Assembly: GCF_014640155.1 (NCBI RefSeq)
Contig: NZ_BMGK01000009.1
Location: 81,779-145,778, forward strand
DNA: 64,000 bases
Direction: 5' to 3'
From: Planktosalinus lacus
Lineage (GTDB): Bacteria; Bacteroidota; Bacteroidia; Flavobacteriales; Flavobacteriaceae
This document shows positions 24,936 through 33,324 of the stretch, in pieces. The notes under the pieces were generated by a model. It saw only the letters and a program-made list of their open reading frames with translations. It was not told the DNA's origin and did not search any database. Numbering within the stretch: position 1 is the stretch's first letter; the number at the start of each line of letters is the position of its first letter. Position numbers and translations under genes: made by a program.

Positions 24936-26099
24936 ATGCCCAAAATATTAATTATTGAAGATGAAGAGTCCATAAGACGTGTGCTAGTTAAAATTCTATC
25001 TGAAGAAAACAATTCTTACCAGGTTTCTGAAGCCTCAGATGGTCTGGCCGGAATGGAACTCATCAAAAACGAAGACTTTGATCTCGTTTTATGCGATATC
25101 AAAATGCCAAAAATGGATGGAGTTGAAGTTCTTGAAGCTACAAAAAAAATAAAACCCGAAATTCCAATGGTTATGATTTCCGGACACGGAGATTTGGATG
25201 TTGCAGTAAATACAATGAGATTGGGAGCGTTTGATTATATCTCAAAACCACCTGATTTAAACAGGTTACTCAATACCGTTAGAATCGCACTTGACAGAAA
25301 AGAACTAGTTGTTGAAAACAAAAAGCTCAAGAAAAAAGTAAGTAAAAACTACGAAATGGTGGGGGAGTCCAAAGCAATTCAACATATCAAAGATATGATT
25401 GAAAAAGTGGCGCCTACTGAAGCACGTGTACTAATAACTGGAGCAAATGGTACCGGAAAAGAACTGGTAGCACATTGGATACACGAAAAAAGTGAGCGTT
25501 CAAAAGGACCTATGATTGAAGTTAACTGTGCAGCAATCCCACCAGAATTAATAGAAAGTGAACTTTTTGGACACGTAAAAGGAGCTTTTACTTCAGCAAT
25601 AAAAGATCGAGCAGGTAAATTTGAAGCAGCCAATGGAGGTACACTTTTTCTCGACGAAATTGGTGATATGAGTCTCGCAGTACAAGCAAAAGTACTTAGA
25701 GCATTGCAAGAAGGCAAGGTGCAACGTGTAGGAAACGATAAAGACATTAAGGTTGATGTAAGAGTTGTAGCTGCCACCAATAAAAACCTTAAAGAAGAAA
25801 TTAAAGAAAACCGTTTTAGAGAGGATTTATATCACAGGCTTGCCGTAATTTTAATTGAAGTACCGGCACTGGAAGACCGACGAGAAGATATTCCTTTGTT
25901 AATTGAGTTTTTTACTGAAAAAATTGCCAACGAGCAAGGAATATTAAAAAAGAGTTTTGACAAGAAAGCCATTCAGCTTCTTCAAGAGTATGATTGGTCA
26001 GGAAATATTAGAGAGCTGCGTAATGTAGTTGAAAGACTCATCATTTTAGGGGGAAAAGAAATAACAGAAGGAGATGTAAAAATGTTTGCTACTAAATAG
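24936..26099 (+). CDS. NtrC-type sigma-54 response regulator lacking the DNA-binding domain
   Basis: A 387-residue regulator with a receiver domain (phospho-acceptor Asp54, Lys104) and a sigma-54 AAA+ domain. Walker A is GANGTGKE (169-176), Walker B LFLDEIGD (Asp240, Glu241), and the arginine-finger region is NRFREDLYHRLAV. The sigma-54-contacting loop reads GAFTSA instead of GAFTGA (216-221). The protein ends right after the AAA+ lid (GGKEITEGDVKMFATK); there is no Fis-type helix-turn-helix. The 50 nt to the next gene leave no room for a frameshifted HTH. It may therefore act from solution or through a partner. No sensor kinase is adjacent. Confidence 0.9.
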   Translation: MPKILIIEDEESIRRVLVKILSEENNSYQVSEASDGLAGMELIKNEDFDLVLCDIKMPKMDGVEVLEATKKIKPEIPMVMISGHGDLDVAVNTMRLGAFDYISKPPDLNRLLNTVRIALDRKELVVENKKLKKKVSKNYEMVGESKAIQHIKDMIEKVAPTEARVLITGANGTGKELVAHWIHEKSERSKGPMIEVNCAAIPPELIESELFGHVKGAFTSAIKDRAGKFEAANGGTLFLDEIGDMSLAVQAKVLRALQEGKVQRVGNDKDIKVDVRVVAATNKNLKEEIKENRFREDLYHRLAVILIEVPALEDRREDIPLLIEFFTEKIANEQGILKKSFDKKAIQLLQEYDWSGNIRELRNVVERLIILGGKEITEGDVKMFATK

Positions 26100-26149
26100 T
26101 TCTTTTAAATTCTTTATATTTCAGCAAAATTGAAACACTTGATCTTGAT

Positions 26150-27028
26150 ATGGATAACATTCAGTTAAACGATTTTAAAATCACTAAAACAATTTCTGTT
26201 GATAACTTGCCAACAAAACTCACTCTTGAAGCATCAGAAAAGGAGATCAAGAAAGAACTAAAAAAGGCAAGAAAGAAACTTGGAGATATTCAAAACACCC
26301 AATATGCACATGGCAAATATGGGGTTTTGGTGTGTTTTCAAGCGATGGATACAGGTGGAAAAGACAGTTTGATTAGAGAAGTTTTCAAAGATTTTAATGT
26401 AAGAGGTGTAGTCAACTATAGCTTTAAGACACCGTCTGATAGAGAATTAAGGCACGGATATCTATGGAGACACTATGTGGCTCTTCCCGAACGAGGAAAA
26501 TTTGCTGTTTTTAACAGAACCCACTATGAAAATTTACTTGTAACCCGCGTTCATCCACAATATGTTTTAAATGAAAATATTCCAGGCATTGATAAAATTG
26601 AAGATATAACTGAAAAATTTTGGGATAAACGATTTGAACAAATCAACAACTTTGAAAAAACAATTACAGATAATGGAACCATCATCGTAAAGTTCTTTTT
26701 AAATATTTCAAAAGAAGAGCAAAAAAACAGACTGTTAAGGCGACTGGACAAACCAAATAAAAACTGGAAATTTTCTCCAGGAGATTTGAAAGAACGAAAG
26801 CTGTGGGATACTTATATGGGGTATTATGAAGATGTATTTAATAGAACATCCACAAACTATGCACCTTGGTTTAGCATTCCTGCAGATGATAAGCCTACCG
26901 CACGAATGCTAGTGGCAAAAATTTTATTGGAAATCATGGATTCCTATACAGATATTAAAGAACCTGAATTACCAGAAGAATTAAAAGCTCAAATCCCTCA
27001 ATATATTGAACAATTAAATAACGATTAA
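26150..27028 (+). CDS. ppk2: Polyphosphate kinase 2 family protein
   Basis: A 292-residue PPK2-family enzyme, which moves phosphate between polyphosphate and nucleotides. It has the Walker-A-like AMDTGGKDS (65-73), the SFKTPSDRELRHGYLWR lid region and the Walker-B-like FNRTHYENLLVTRVHP (121-136). The TPSDRELRHGYLWR and ALPERGKFAVFNR segments resemble the class III group that phosphorylates AMP and ADP. Single domain, normal length. It starts 50 bp after the regulator and is followed by an M28 peptidase after 10 bp. Confidence 0.92.
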   Translation: MDNIQLNDFKITKTISVDNLPTKLTLEASEKEIKKELKKARKKLGDIQNTQYAHGKYGVLVCFQAMDTGGKDSLIREVFKDFNVRGVVNYSFKTPSDRELRHGYLWRHYVALPERGKFAVFNRTHYENLLVTRVHPQYVLNENIPGIDKIEDITEKFWDKRFEQINNFEKTITDNGTIIVKFFLNISKEEQKNRLLRRLDKPNKNWKFSPGDLKERKLWDTYMGYYEDVFNRTSTNYAPWFSIPADDKPTARMLVAKILLEIMDSYTDIKEPELPEELKAQIPQYIEQLNND

Positions 27029-27038
27029 TACTTAATCA

Positions 27039-28442
27039 ATGAAACAGTTTATTTTTCTCCTAATTATTTTATCTATTTCTTTAACCACATTTGCTCAAAA
27101 AGTTAATCAGCAAGATTCCATCATGCTGAGGAAAATATTTGACGAGGCACTTGTAAATGGTAAAAGTTATGATTGGCTTGAACATCTTTCAAATTCAATC
27201 GGTGGACGACTATCGGGCTCTCTAGAAGCCGAAAGGGCGGTTTCTTATACCAAAGAAGAATTAGAAGAGTTAGGCTTAGATAAAGTTTGGCTTCAACCTG
27301 TGATGGTTCCAAAATGGGTGAGGGGAGTAAATGAGTATGCTTATTTTGAATCAACAACAGGAAATTCAACAGTGGTCAATATTTGTGCCTTGGGAGGCTC
27401 TGCACCCACTCCAGAAGGCGGTTTAAAAGCCAATATTGTTGAAGTAAAAGGTCTAGAAGAACTGGCTGCTTTAGGAAAAGAAAAAATTGAAGGTAAAATT
27501 GTTTTTTACAACCGGCCTATGAATCCTAAATTGATACAAACATTTGAGGCCTACGGTGGTTGTGTAGATCAGCGTTATGCGGGTGCAATGGAGGCTTCAA
27601 AATTTGGTGCAACAGGAGTAATTGTAAGGTCGATGAGTTTAAAAATTGATGAGCACCCACACACAGGAACAATGACTTATGGCGACTTGCCACTGGAAGA
27701 CAGAATACCGGCAGCGGCAATAAGTACAAAAGACGCCAATCTGTTAAGTGGTGCTTTAAAACTAAACCCCAAAACCACTTTTTATTTCAATCAAACTTGT
27801 AGAGCATTTCCAGATGTAGAATCGTTTAATGTGATTGGAGAAATTACAGGTTCAATGTATCCTGAAAAGGTGATAGTAGTTGGCGGACACCTGGACTCAT
27901 GGGATATGGGAGACGGAGCCCATGACGATGGCGCCGGGTGTGTTCAATCAATGGAAGTGTTAAGACTGTTTAAACGATTAGATTATAAACCAAAACACAC
28001 CATTAGGGTAGTTCTGTTTATGAATGAAGAAAATGGATTAAGAGGAGCCAGAAAATATGCAGAGGTTGCAGAAAATAATAATGAAAAACACATTTTTGCC
28101 CTTGAAAGTGATGCGGGTGGTTTTACACCAAGAGGTTTTTCATTTCAAAGTTCTGATGAAGATTTCAAACAAATTGAAAACTGGAAACCTTTATTTGAGC
28201 CTTATTTAGTGCACTATTTTGTTCAAGGGGGTAGTGGTGCTGATGTAGCACCATTAAAGAAGGATTATAACGTAATGGCCGGTTTAAGACCCGACTCTCA
28301 ACGATATTTTGATTATCATCACGCCCATACTGATACATTTGATAAAGTTAACAAGCGTGAACTTGAACTGGGAGGCGCTGCAATGACATCATTGATTTAT
28401 TTGTATGACAAGTATGGAACGGTGAATGATCCTGTGGAATAA
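27039..28442 (+). CDS. Secreted M28 family metallopeptidase (carboxypeptidase Q-like)
   Basis: A 467-residue exported zinc aminopeptidase/carboxypeptidase. A signal peptide (cleaved after TTFAQ) and a PA-type inserted domain precede the M28 core. Zinc ligands are visible in GGHLDSWDMGDGAHDDGAG (His, Asp), MNEENGLRGA (catalytic Glu pair), LESDAGGFTP (Asp) and HHAHTDTFD (His). The arrangement is that of the dipeptidase PGCP/CPQ. It ends 27 bp before a strong bidirectional terminator hairpin. Confidence 0.92.
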   Translation: MKQFIFLLIILSISLTTFAQKVNQQDSIMLRKIFDEALVNGKSYDWLEHLSNSIGGRLSGSLEAERAVSYTKEELEELGLDKVWLQPVMVPKWVRGVNEYAYFESTTGNSTVVNICALGGSAPTPEGGLKANIVEVKGLEELAALGKEKIEGKIVFYNRPMNPKLIQTFEAYGGCVDQRYAGAMEASKFGATGVIVRSMSLKIDEHPHTGTMTYGDLPLEDRIPAAAISTKDANLLSGALKLNPKTTFYFNQTCRAFPDVESFNVIGEITGSMYPEKVIVVGGHLDSWDMGDGAHDDGAGCVQSMEVLRLFKRLDYKPKHTIRVVLFMNEENGLRGARKYAEVAENNNEKHIFALESDAGGFTPRGFSFQSSDEDFKQIENWKPLFEPYLVHYFVQGGSGADVAPLKKDYNVMAGLRPDSQRYFDYHHAHTDTFDKVNKRELELGGAAMTSLIYLYDKYGTVNDPVE

Positions 28443-28468
28443 GTAATATTTTACTCAAAACTAAATAC

Positions 28469-28509
28469 AAAAACGCATTTATAAAAATAAATTTTATGAA
28501 TGTGTTTTT
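28469..28509. terminator. Bidirectional terminator overlapping the end of the sterol-desaturase gene
   Basis: An 18-bp stem with two G-U pairs (28469-28486 with 28492-28509) and a 5-nt loop lies between the convergent M28 and desaturase-like genes. Its right arm contains the stop codon and last codons of the minus-strand gene (28494 onward). T runs on both strands fit termination in both directions. Confidence 0.8.
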
Positions 28510-29378
28510 CTATTTTTAAAAGGATACATCATTTGCTTTCCAAAATCTTCCGGAAAATCATCGTCATCGTGAAAGCCCAGTTCAATGTCTTTTCCATCTT
28601 TTGGGATGTATGCGGTCTTAAATATGTAATCCCAAATGCTTAAAGTTAATCCGAAATTCATTCCGTATGGGTGTTTTTCTGGCAAAGCTTTGCTGTGATG
28701 CCAAATATGCATTTTGGGGTTGTTAAAAATAAAACCTAAAAATCCATAATTCCAGCCAACATTGGCATGATTTAAATGTCCCACAAAAACGGCAAACATA
28801 TGTACTATAAAAAACTCCTGTATCCCAAAACCAATCATTGCAAGCGGGAGATACTGTACAGTTTTATAAATAATAGTTTCCATAAAATGAAACCGGAACT
28901 GAGCAGCAAATCCCATTTCCTTTACACTATGATGTACTTTATGAAATTCCCACAACCAGGGTCTTTTGTGCAATTGACGATGAACATTCCATTGAATAAA
29001 ATCTGCAATAACAAACATTATTAACAGTTGAGACCAGGCGGGAAGGTTTTGAATATTGATGGCAACAAGATTTGATATTCCAAAAAGGCCCAAAAAATCA
29101 TTGAATAATTCAACACCTATATTGGAAATAGCATTGTAGCCAACTAGTGAAAAAAGGAAAAAATTAAAAAGAATATAAAAACTATCTAACCAAAACCCTT
29201 TTCTAAATATTTTTTGACTTTTCCTCCAGGGAATTATGATTTCAATAGTCCATACCAGTAATGATAGTGCAATTAACCAATAAAAATAATTGGTCCATGA
29301 TGGGTTTGAAATTTCATTGATCAGATAATGAAAATAACCGGTAAATGATTCTTTAGCAATGGTGATATACTTTTCCAA
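28494..29378 (-). CDS. Sterol desaturase / fatty acid hydroxylase superfamily protein
   Basis: A 294-residue integral membrane di-iron enzyme. The histidine clusters are visible: HRQLH, HKVHHSV, HLNHAN and HIWHHSKALPEKH. Four to five membrane helices surround them. Family members hydroxylate or desaturate lipids such as sterols, fatty acids, hopanoids or carotenoids; Bacteroidota mostly lack sterols, so the substrate is probably another lipid. A TATTTTTG box at 29401-29394 (minus strand) is a likely -7 element. The gene ends inside a terminator hairpin. Confidence 0.9.
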   Translation of the reverse strand: MEKYITIAKESFTGYFHYLINEISNPSWTNYFYWLIALSLLVWTIEIIIPWRKSQKIFRKGFWLDSFYILFNFFLFSLVGYNAISNIGVELFNDFLGLFGISNLVAINIQNLPAWSQLLIMFVIADFIQWNVHRQLHKRPWLWEFHKVHHSVKEMGFAAQFRFHFMETIIYKTVQYLPLAMIGFGIQEFFIVHMFAVFVGHLNHANVGWNYGFLGFIFNNPKMHIWHHSKALPEKHPYGMNFGLTLSIWDYIFKTAYIPKDGKDIELGFHDDDDFPEDFGKQMMYPFKNRKTHS

Positions 29379-29445
29379 TAGTACAATTTTTTACAAAAAT
29401 AATTGAATCAGAGTTTTGAGAAAGTAACCAATGTTACAATTTTAA

Positions 29446-30387
29446 TCACTCAATTTTAGCATCTAAATGGGTGAGCGTATTGGTTATAAAATTTACCACA
29501 TTGTAATAAAATTCCGGTTGAATATTTTTAAATTCATCTGCCGGTTTATGATAATCAGGATGATCTTCTACACCAAAATACAAGAAGGGAATTCCCGCTT
29601 TGTGAAATGGTGCATGGTCTGAAGAACTTACCCAACTATCTTTACCATCAAGCCCGTCATGACCCATGCTTATTTTAATGGGAAGTGATTCATCGGGTAC
29701 CGATTCAAAATATGATTTTAATGAAGGCGTGAAGCGAGTACCACAAATGTAAATTTCGTTATTTTCATTACGGCTTATCATATCCATGTTTAGGTTCAAA
29801 ATAATTTTCTTATTAGTGGAGTTAACAAAGTAGTGTGCTCCCTGAAGACCCATTTCTTCCGCGTCAAGTGCAAGAAAAATAAATGAATTTTTTGGTGGGT
29901 TGGATTTAAAATATTCTGCCATTAACATTAAAGCTACCGTACCGGAAGCATTATCATCTGCTCCGTTATAGATTGAGTCATTATCTACTGATTTATCAAT
30001 ACCCACATGATCAAAGTGTGCTGTTACTGCAATATAGTTTTTAGGGTTTTCTGTACCTTCAATAATGGTAATAACATTGACTGCCTGGTGAGTCTGATTG
30101 CCTCTTTCAAACCGAAAGGGTTGAAGTATAACATCCAAATCCTTTTCAATAAAAAAATCAATTATATAATTTCTAGCTTTTTTATTTTCAGGTGTTCCCG
30201 TTTTCCTACCTTTAAAAATATCTGATGATAAATATTCTATTTTTTTAAGTAACTCAGTTTTTGAAATTGTTTGCAGGGAGTAATCAACTGTTTGAAATTG
30301 ATTGTTTAGCTGTAAATTGTTCTCTTGACTAATGAGATTAGTACTAACCAATATAAGAACAATTGTGCTGATTAAATGAGTTTTCAT
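29446..30387 (-). CDS. Secreted M28 family aminopeptidase
   Basis: A 313-residue exported zinc peptidase of the M28 family (bacterial leucyl aminopeptidase-like). A signal peptide ends near STNLISQ. Zinc and catalytic residues are found in TAHFDHVG (His, Asp), GADDNASGT, DAEEMGLQGA (Glu pair), NLNMDMISR (Asp) and DHPDYHKPADE (His). It is shorter than and clearly different from the M28 gene at 27039-28442, lacking the PA domain. Confidence 0.92.
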   Translation of the reverse strand: MKTHLISTIVLILVSTNLISQENNLQLNNQFQTVDYSLQTISKTELLKKIEYLSSDIFKGRKTGTPENKKARNYIIDFFIEKDLDVILQPFRFERGNQTHQAVNVITIIEGTENPKNYIAVTAHFDHVGIDKSVDNDSIYNGADDNASGTVALMLMAEYFKSNPPKNSFIFLALDAEEMGLQGAHYFVNSTNKKIILNLNMDMISRNENNEIYICGTRFTPSLKSYFESVPDESLPIKISMGHDGLDGKDSWVSSSDHAPFHKAGIPFLYFGVEDHPDYHKPADEFKNIQPEFYYNVVNFITNTLTHLDAKIE

Positions 30388-30453
30388 AATTGAATATAAA
30401 TTTTATTTAAAAAATATTGTTGTTAAAGGTACATAAAAGCTATGTTTAGTGTA

Positions 30454-30903
30454 TTATTTTAAGAATGGAAAAAATCGTTTTGTTTTAAGACTATAATCTT
30501 TATATTCAGGAAAAACAATAGTTAATTTTGCTTCTTCATATTTTGTCTTAAAGTAAAAAAGTAAAAACAAGAGTACAGATACCCCAATCTTAAATCCGGA
30601 CTGAAAATAAATTCCACCAAAAAAAGTCAGTAAAAACAATGCTAAATATATAGGGTGTCTGCTATATTTAAAAACTCCGTTTGTAATAAGTTTTGCATTT
30701 TTTTTTGGAGACGGGAAAATAGATATATTTATATTTAATTGAATTAACGCAATGAATAAAATTATTGAAGCAAATAATATAAACAAAATGCTAATGCTTT
30801 GTATATATTTGGGTGATGTAAACCTTAGAGATTCAATTTCTATGAGGTAAGAAGCAAACAAAATTAGCTGAATTATTACAAAAGTTGAGTCTTTATGATT
30901 CAT
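30454..30903 (-). CDS. Isoprenylcysteine carboxyl methyltransferase-like membrane protein
   Basis: A 149-residue membrane protein of the ICMT/PEMT methyltransferase superfamily. It has four hydrophobic segments and the family C-terminal signature NGVFKYSRHPIYLALFLLTF followed by FPEYKDYSLKTKRFFPF, which forms the SAM-binding pocket. In bacteria these proteins methylate small molecules or lipids rather than prenylated proteins. A TAACTTTG box at 30954-30947 could be its -7 element. Substrate unknown. Confidence 0.85.
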   Translation of the reverse strand: MNHKDSTFVIIQLILFASYLIEIESLRFTSPKYIQSISILFILFASIILFIALIQLNINISIFPSPKKNAKLITNGVFKYSRHPIYLALFLLTFFGGIYFQSGFKIGVSVLLFLLFYFKTKYEEAKLTIVFPEYKDYSLKTKRFFPFLK

Positions 30904-30957
30904 TTTTTTAAGATAGTTAATTATTAATTACAATAATTTGTTGACTCAAAGTTATAA

Positions 30958-32349
30958 ATGAAGACATTAAGAATAAAACCCATAAGAAAAGTAACTTATT
31001 TGCAATTGCTGTTACTTCACGGTGCAATGGGTTTTTTAGTTTATTTAATTCCATTTGCTTCAAAAGTTATTTTCTTGAGCGTAGTTTTCTTTTTCTTTTT
31101 CTTGATTGTAAACAAAGCTAATAAAAATGATGAAGCATTACTGGCAGCAGCTTATATAACAGGTGCAGAGTTGTTTTTTAGAATGACAGGAGGTGTTTTT
31201 TTTTACGAATCCGGAAAATATTTAGTGATTTTATTTTTAGTAATTGGTCTTTTTTATAAGGGACCATCAAAACGGACACTACCTTATTGGTTGTATATTT
31301 TTTTATTGATTCCTGGAATTTTCTTTTCAGCAATGAATTTAAACTTTGACACCAATATAAGAAATGCAATTGCCTTTAATCTTAGTGGACCTATAACTGT
31401 TGGAATTGTAGGCATTTATTGTTTTTTTAGGAAAATATCATTAAACAGAATTCATCACATTTTTCTTGCGGTTATGTTACCTATAATAACATTAACAATA
31501 TATTTATTTTTATATACACCAAGCATTCGTGATTCTTTGAGTGGAACCGCATCAAATTTTGCTGCTTCCGGTGGATTCGGGCCTAATCAGGTTTCCACAA
31601 TTTTAGGTTTAGGAGCAATTATTTTATTTATACGCTTGTTTACAATAAAAAGTAGGCTCTTAAATATTATTGATCTAATTTTATTAATGTTAGTTTGTTA
31701 TCGGGGTTTAGTTACTTTTTCAAGAGGTGGAATGTTAGGCGCATTAATATGTAGCGTTGCTTTTTTATTAATTTATCTGTATTATGCAGACGGTATAACA
31801 AAAGCTAAACTTCTACCTAGAATTATCTTAATTTCAGGAGTGCTTATCACAACATGGGTGTTTACTTCGGTAATAACTTTTGGCCTCATTGACAAAAGGT
31901 ATAGCAATCAAGATGCTGCGGGAAGAGTTAAACAAGATATTACCACCGGTAGAGCTGAACTTATGGAAACTGAACTAGATGCTTTTTTCAGTGCACCCTT
32001 GACAGGAATTGGAATTGGAAAAATTAAAGAATTCAGAGAAGAAAAACTTGGTAAAACCGTAGCTACTCACAACGAAATAAGTCGTTTGCTTTCTGAACAC
32101 GGTGTGCCAGGATTGATAGCTCTATTTATTATAGCTTTAAGTCCTTTACTTTATTGGTTGTTTTATAAACCAAATATCTATTTTTTTGCTTTTTATTTTT
32201 TTTGGTTGATAACTATAAGTCATTCATCAATGCGTTTGGCAGCGCCTGGTTTTATATACGGACTTTGCCTTTTATATATTTTAAATGAAAAGAGTACTAT
32301 ACATAGGAAACAAACTAAACAATCAAAACAGCACAGTCACATCAATTGA
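30958..32349 (+). CDS. O-antigen ligase/polymerase family membrane protein (Wzy/WaaL-like)
   Basis: A 463-residue polytopic membrane protein with ten or more helices. The Wzy_C/WaaL periplasmic loop contains GRAELMETELDAFFSAPLTGIG and the conserved THNEISRLLSEHGVPGLIALF stretch, so it polymerises or ligates glycan repeat units. The last 21 codons overlap the following glycosyltransferase gene by 65 nt in another frame, giving a basic tail (HRKQTKQSKQHSHIN). It is first of a three-gene polysaccharide set at 30.9-34.7 kb. Confidence 0.88.
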   Translation: MKTLRIKPIRKVTYLQLLLLHGAMGFLVYLIPFASKVIFLSVVFFFFFLIVNKANKNDEALLAAAYITGAELFFRMTGGVFFYESGKYLVILFLVIGLFYKGPSKRTLPYWLYIFLLIPGIFFSAMNLNFDTNIRNAIAFNLSGPITVGIVGIYCFFRKISLNRIHHIFLAVMLPIITLTIYLFLYTPSIRDSLSGTASNFAASGGFGPNQVSTILGLGAIILFIRLFTIKSRLLNIIDLILLMLVCYRGLVTFSRGGMLGALICSVAFLLIYLYYADGITKAKLLPRIILISGVLITTWVFTSVITFGLIDKRYSNQDAAGRVKQDITTGRAELMETELDAFFSAPLTGIGIGKIKEFREEKLGKTVATHNEISRLLSEHGVPGLIALFIIALSPLLYWLFYKPNIYFFAFYFFWLITISHSSMRLAAPGFIYGLCLLYILNEKSTIHRKQTKQSKQHSHIN

Positions 32350-33292
32350 AACTTTAGGAAATTTATTAAAAAAAGAAGGTTATCAAGTAATAACTGTATC
32401 TGATAAAAAAAATAAAGCGCTTCGGTTTATTGATATGTGTTTTTCTGTTTTTAAGTATCAAAAACAAACAGATGTCATACTTATTGACACATACAGCACG
32501 TTGAATTTCTATTATGCTCTTGGAGTTTCGATCTGTGCTCAAATTGTCAGATTACCTTATATACCAATACTTCATGGAGGAGGTCTGCAACTTAGGTTAA
32601 GAAATGATTACAAAAAAAGTAAATTTTTATTTAATAGAGCAATGTGCAATGTTTCTCCATCTTTTTATTTAAAAGAAAAATTTGAAGAATTTGGATATTT
32701 TAATATTATCACAATTCCTAATACAATTGTACTTAAACATTATCCATACAAACCAAAAGTTCCTTCAAAAACTATTCTTTGGGTTAGGTCATTTTCCAAA
32801 ATATATAATCCGATGCTTGCCATAAAAGTTGTAGAACAAATGCTTCCAAAACATCCTGATATTAAATTGTGCATGGTTGGCCCGGAAAAAGATGGCTCAT
32901 TAAAAGAATGTAAAAATTATGCAGAACGGAAAAGTCTCCCGGTTACTTTTACAGGAAAATTATCCAAAGAAGAATGGATAAAAATTTCAGAAAATTTTTC
33001 AATTTTTCTCAATACAACCAATTTTGATAATACACCCGTAAGCATAATAGAAGCAATGGCTTTGGGTTTCTCAATTGTGTCTACCTCAGTAGGAGGAATA
33101 CCCTATTTATTAGAACATAGAAAAGATGCCTTACTTGTTCCACCTAATTCTGACAGTGCTTTTATTGAAGCGCTAGAAGAATTATTTTCAGATTCAGATT
33201 TACCAAAAAAACTTTCAGAAAACGCCCGCATAAAAGCCGAAAAATTTGATTGGGAAATAGTTAAACAGAAATGGTTTGAAATTTTAAACTAA
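32285..33292 (+). CDS. Glycosyltransferase family 4
   Basis: A 335-residue GT-B glycosyltransferase. The N-terminal domain starts KRVLYIGNKLNNQNS and the C-terminal nucleotide-sugar domain contains SVGGIPYLLEHRKDALLVPP and the acidic SIIEAMALGFSIVSTS motif (E-x7-E type). The ATG lies 65 nt inside the upstream O-antigen ligase gene; later ATG codons would remove the first Rossmann strand, so the overlap looks real. Sugar and linkage unknown. Confidence 0.9.
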   Translation: MKRVLYIGNKLNNQNSTVTSIETLGNLLKKEGYQVITVSDKKNKALRFIDMCFSVFKYQKQTDVILIDTYSTLNFYYALGVSICAQIVRLPYIPILHGGGLQLRLRNDYKKSKFLFNRAMCNVSPSFYLKEKFEEFGYFNIITIPNTIVLKHYPYKPKVPSKTILWVRSFSKIYNPMLAIKVVEQMLPKHPDIKLCMVGPEKDGSLKECKNYAERKSLPVTFTGKLSKEEWIKISENFSIFLNTTNFDNTPVSIIEAMALGFSIVSTSVGGIPYLLEHRKDALLVPPNSDSAFIEALEELFSDSDLPKKLSENARIKAEKFDWEIVKQKWFEILN

Positions 33293-33324
33293 GTTGTTGT
33301 ATTTTTAAAATCCAAATCTAAATA

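Noticed and set aside
25379..25780. 133-codon open frame antisense to the sigma-54 regulator
   Set aside because: It lies over the conserved AAA+ domain and its translation is Ser/Thr-rich without motifs; it is a shadow of the real gene.
26051..26149. Possibility that the NtrC-like regulator lost its helix-turn-helix by a recent frameshift
   Set aside because: Only 50 nt separate its stop from ppk2, far less than the ~150 nt a Fis-type domain needs, and no HTH-like sequence is visible in other frames.
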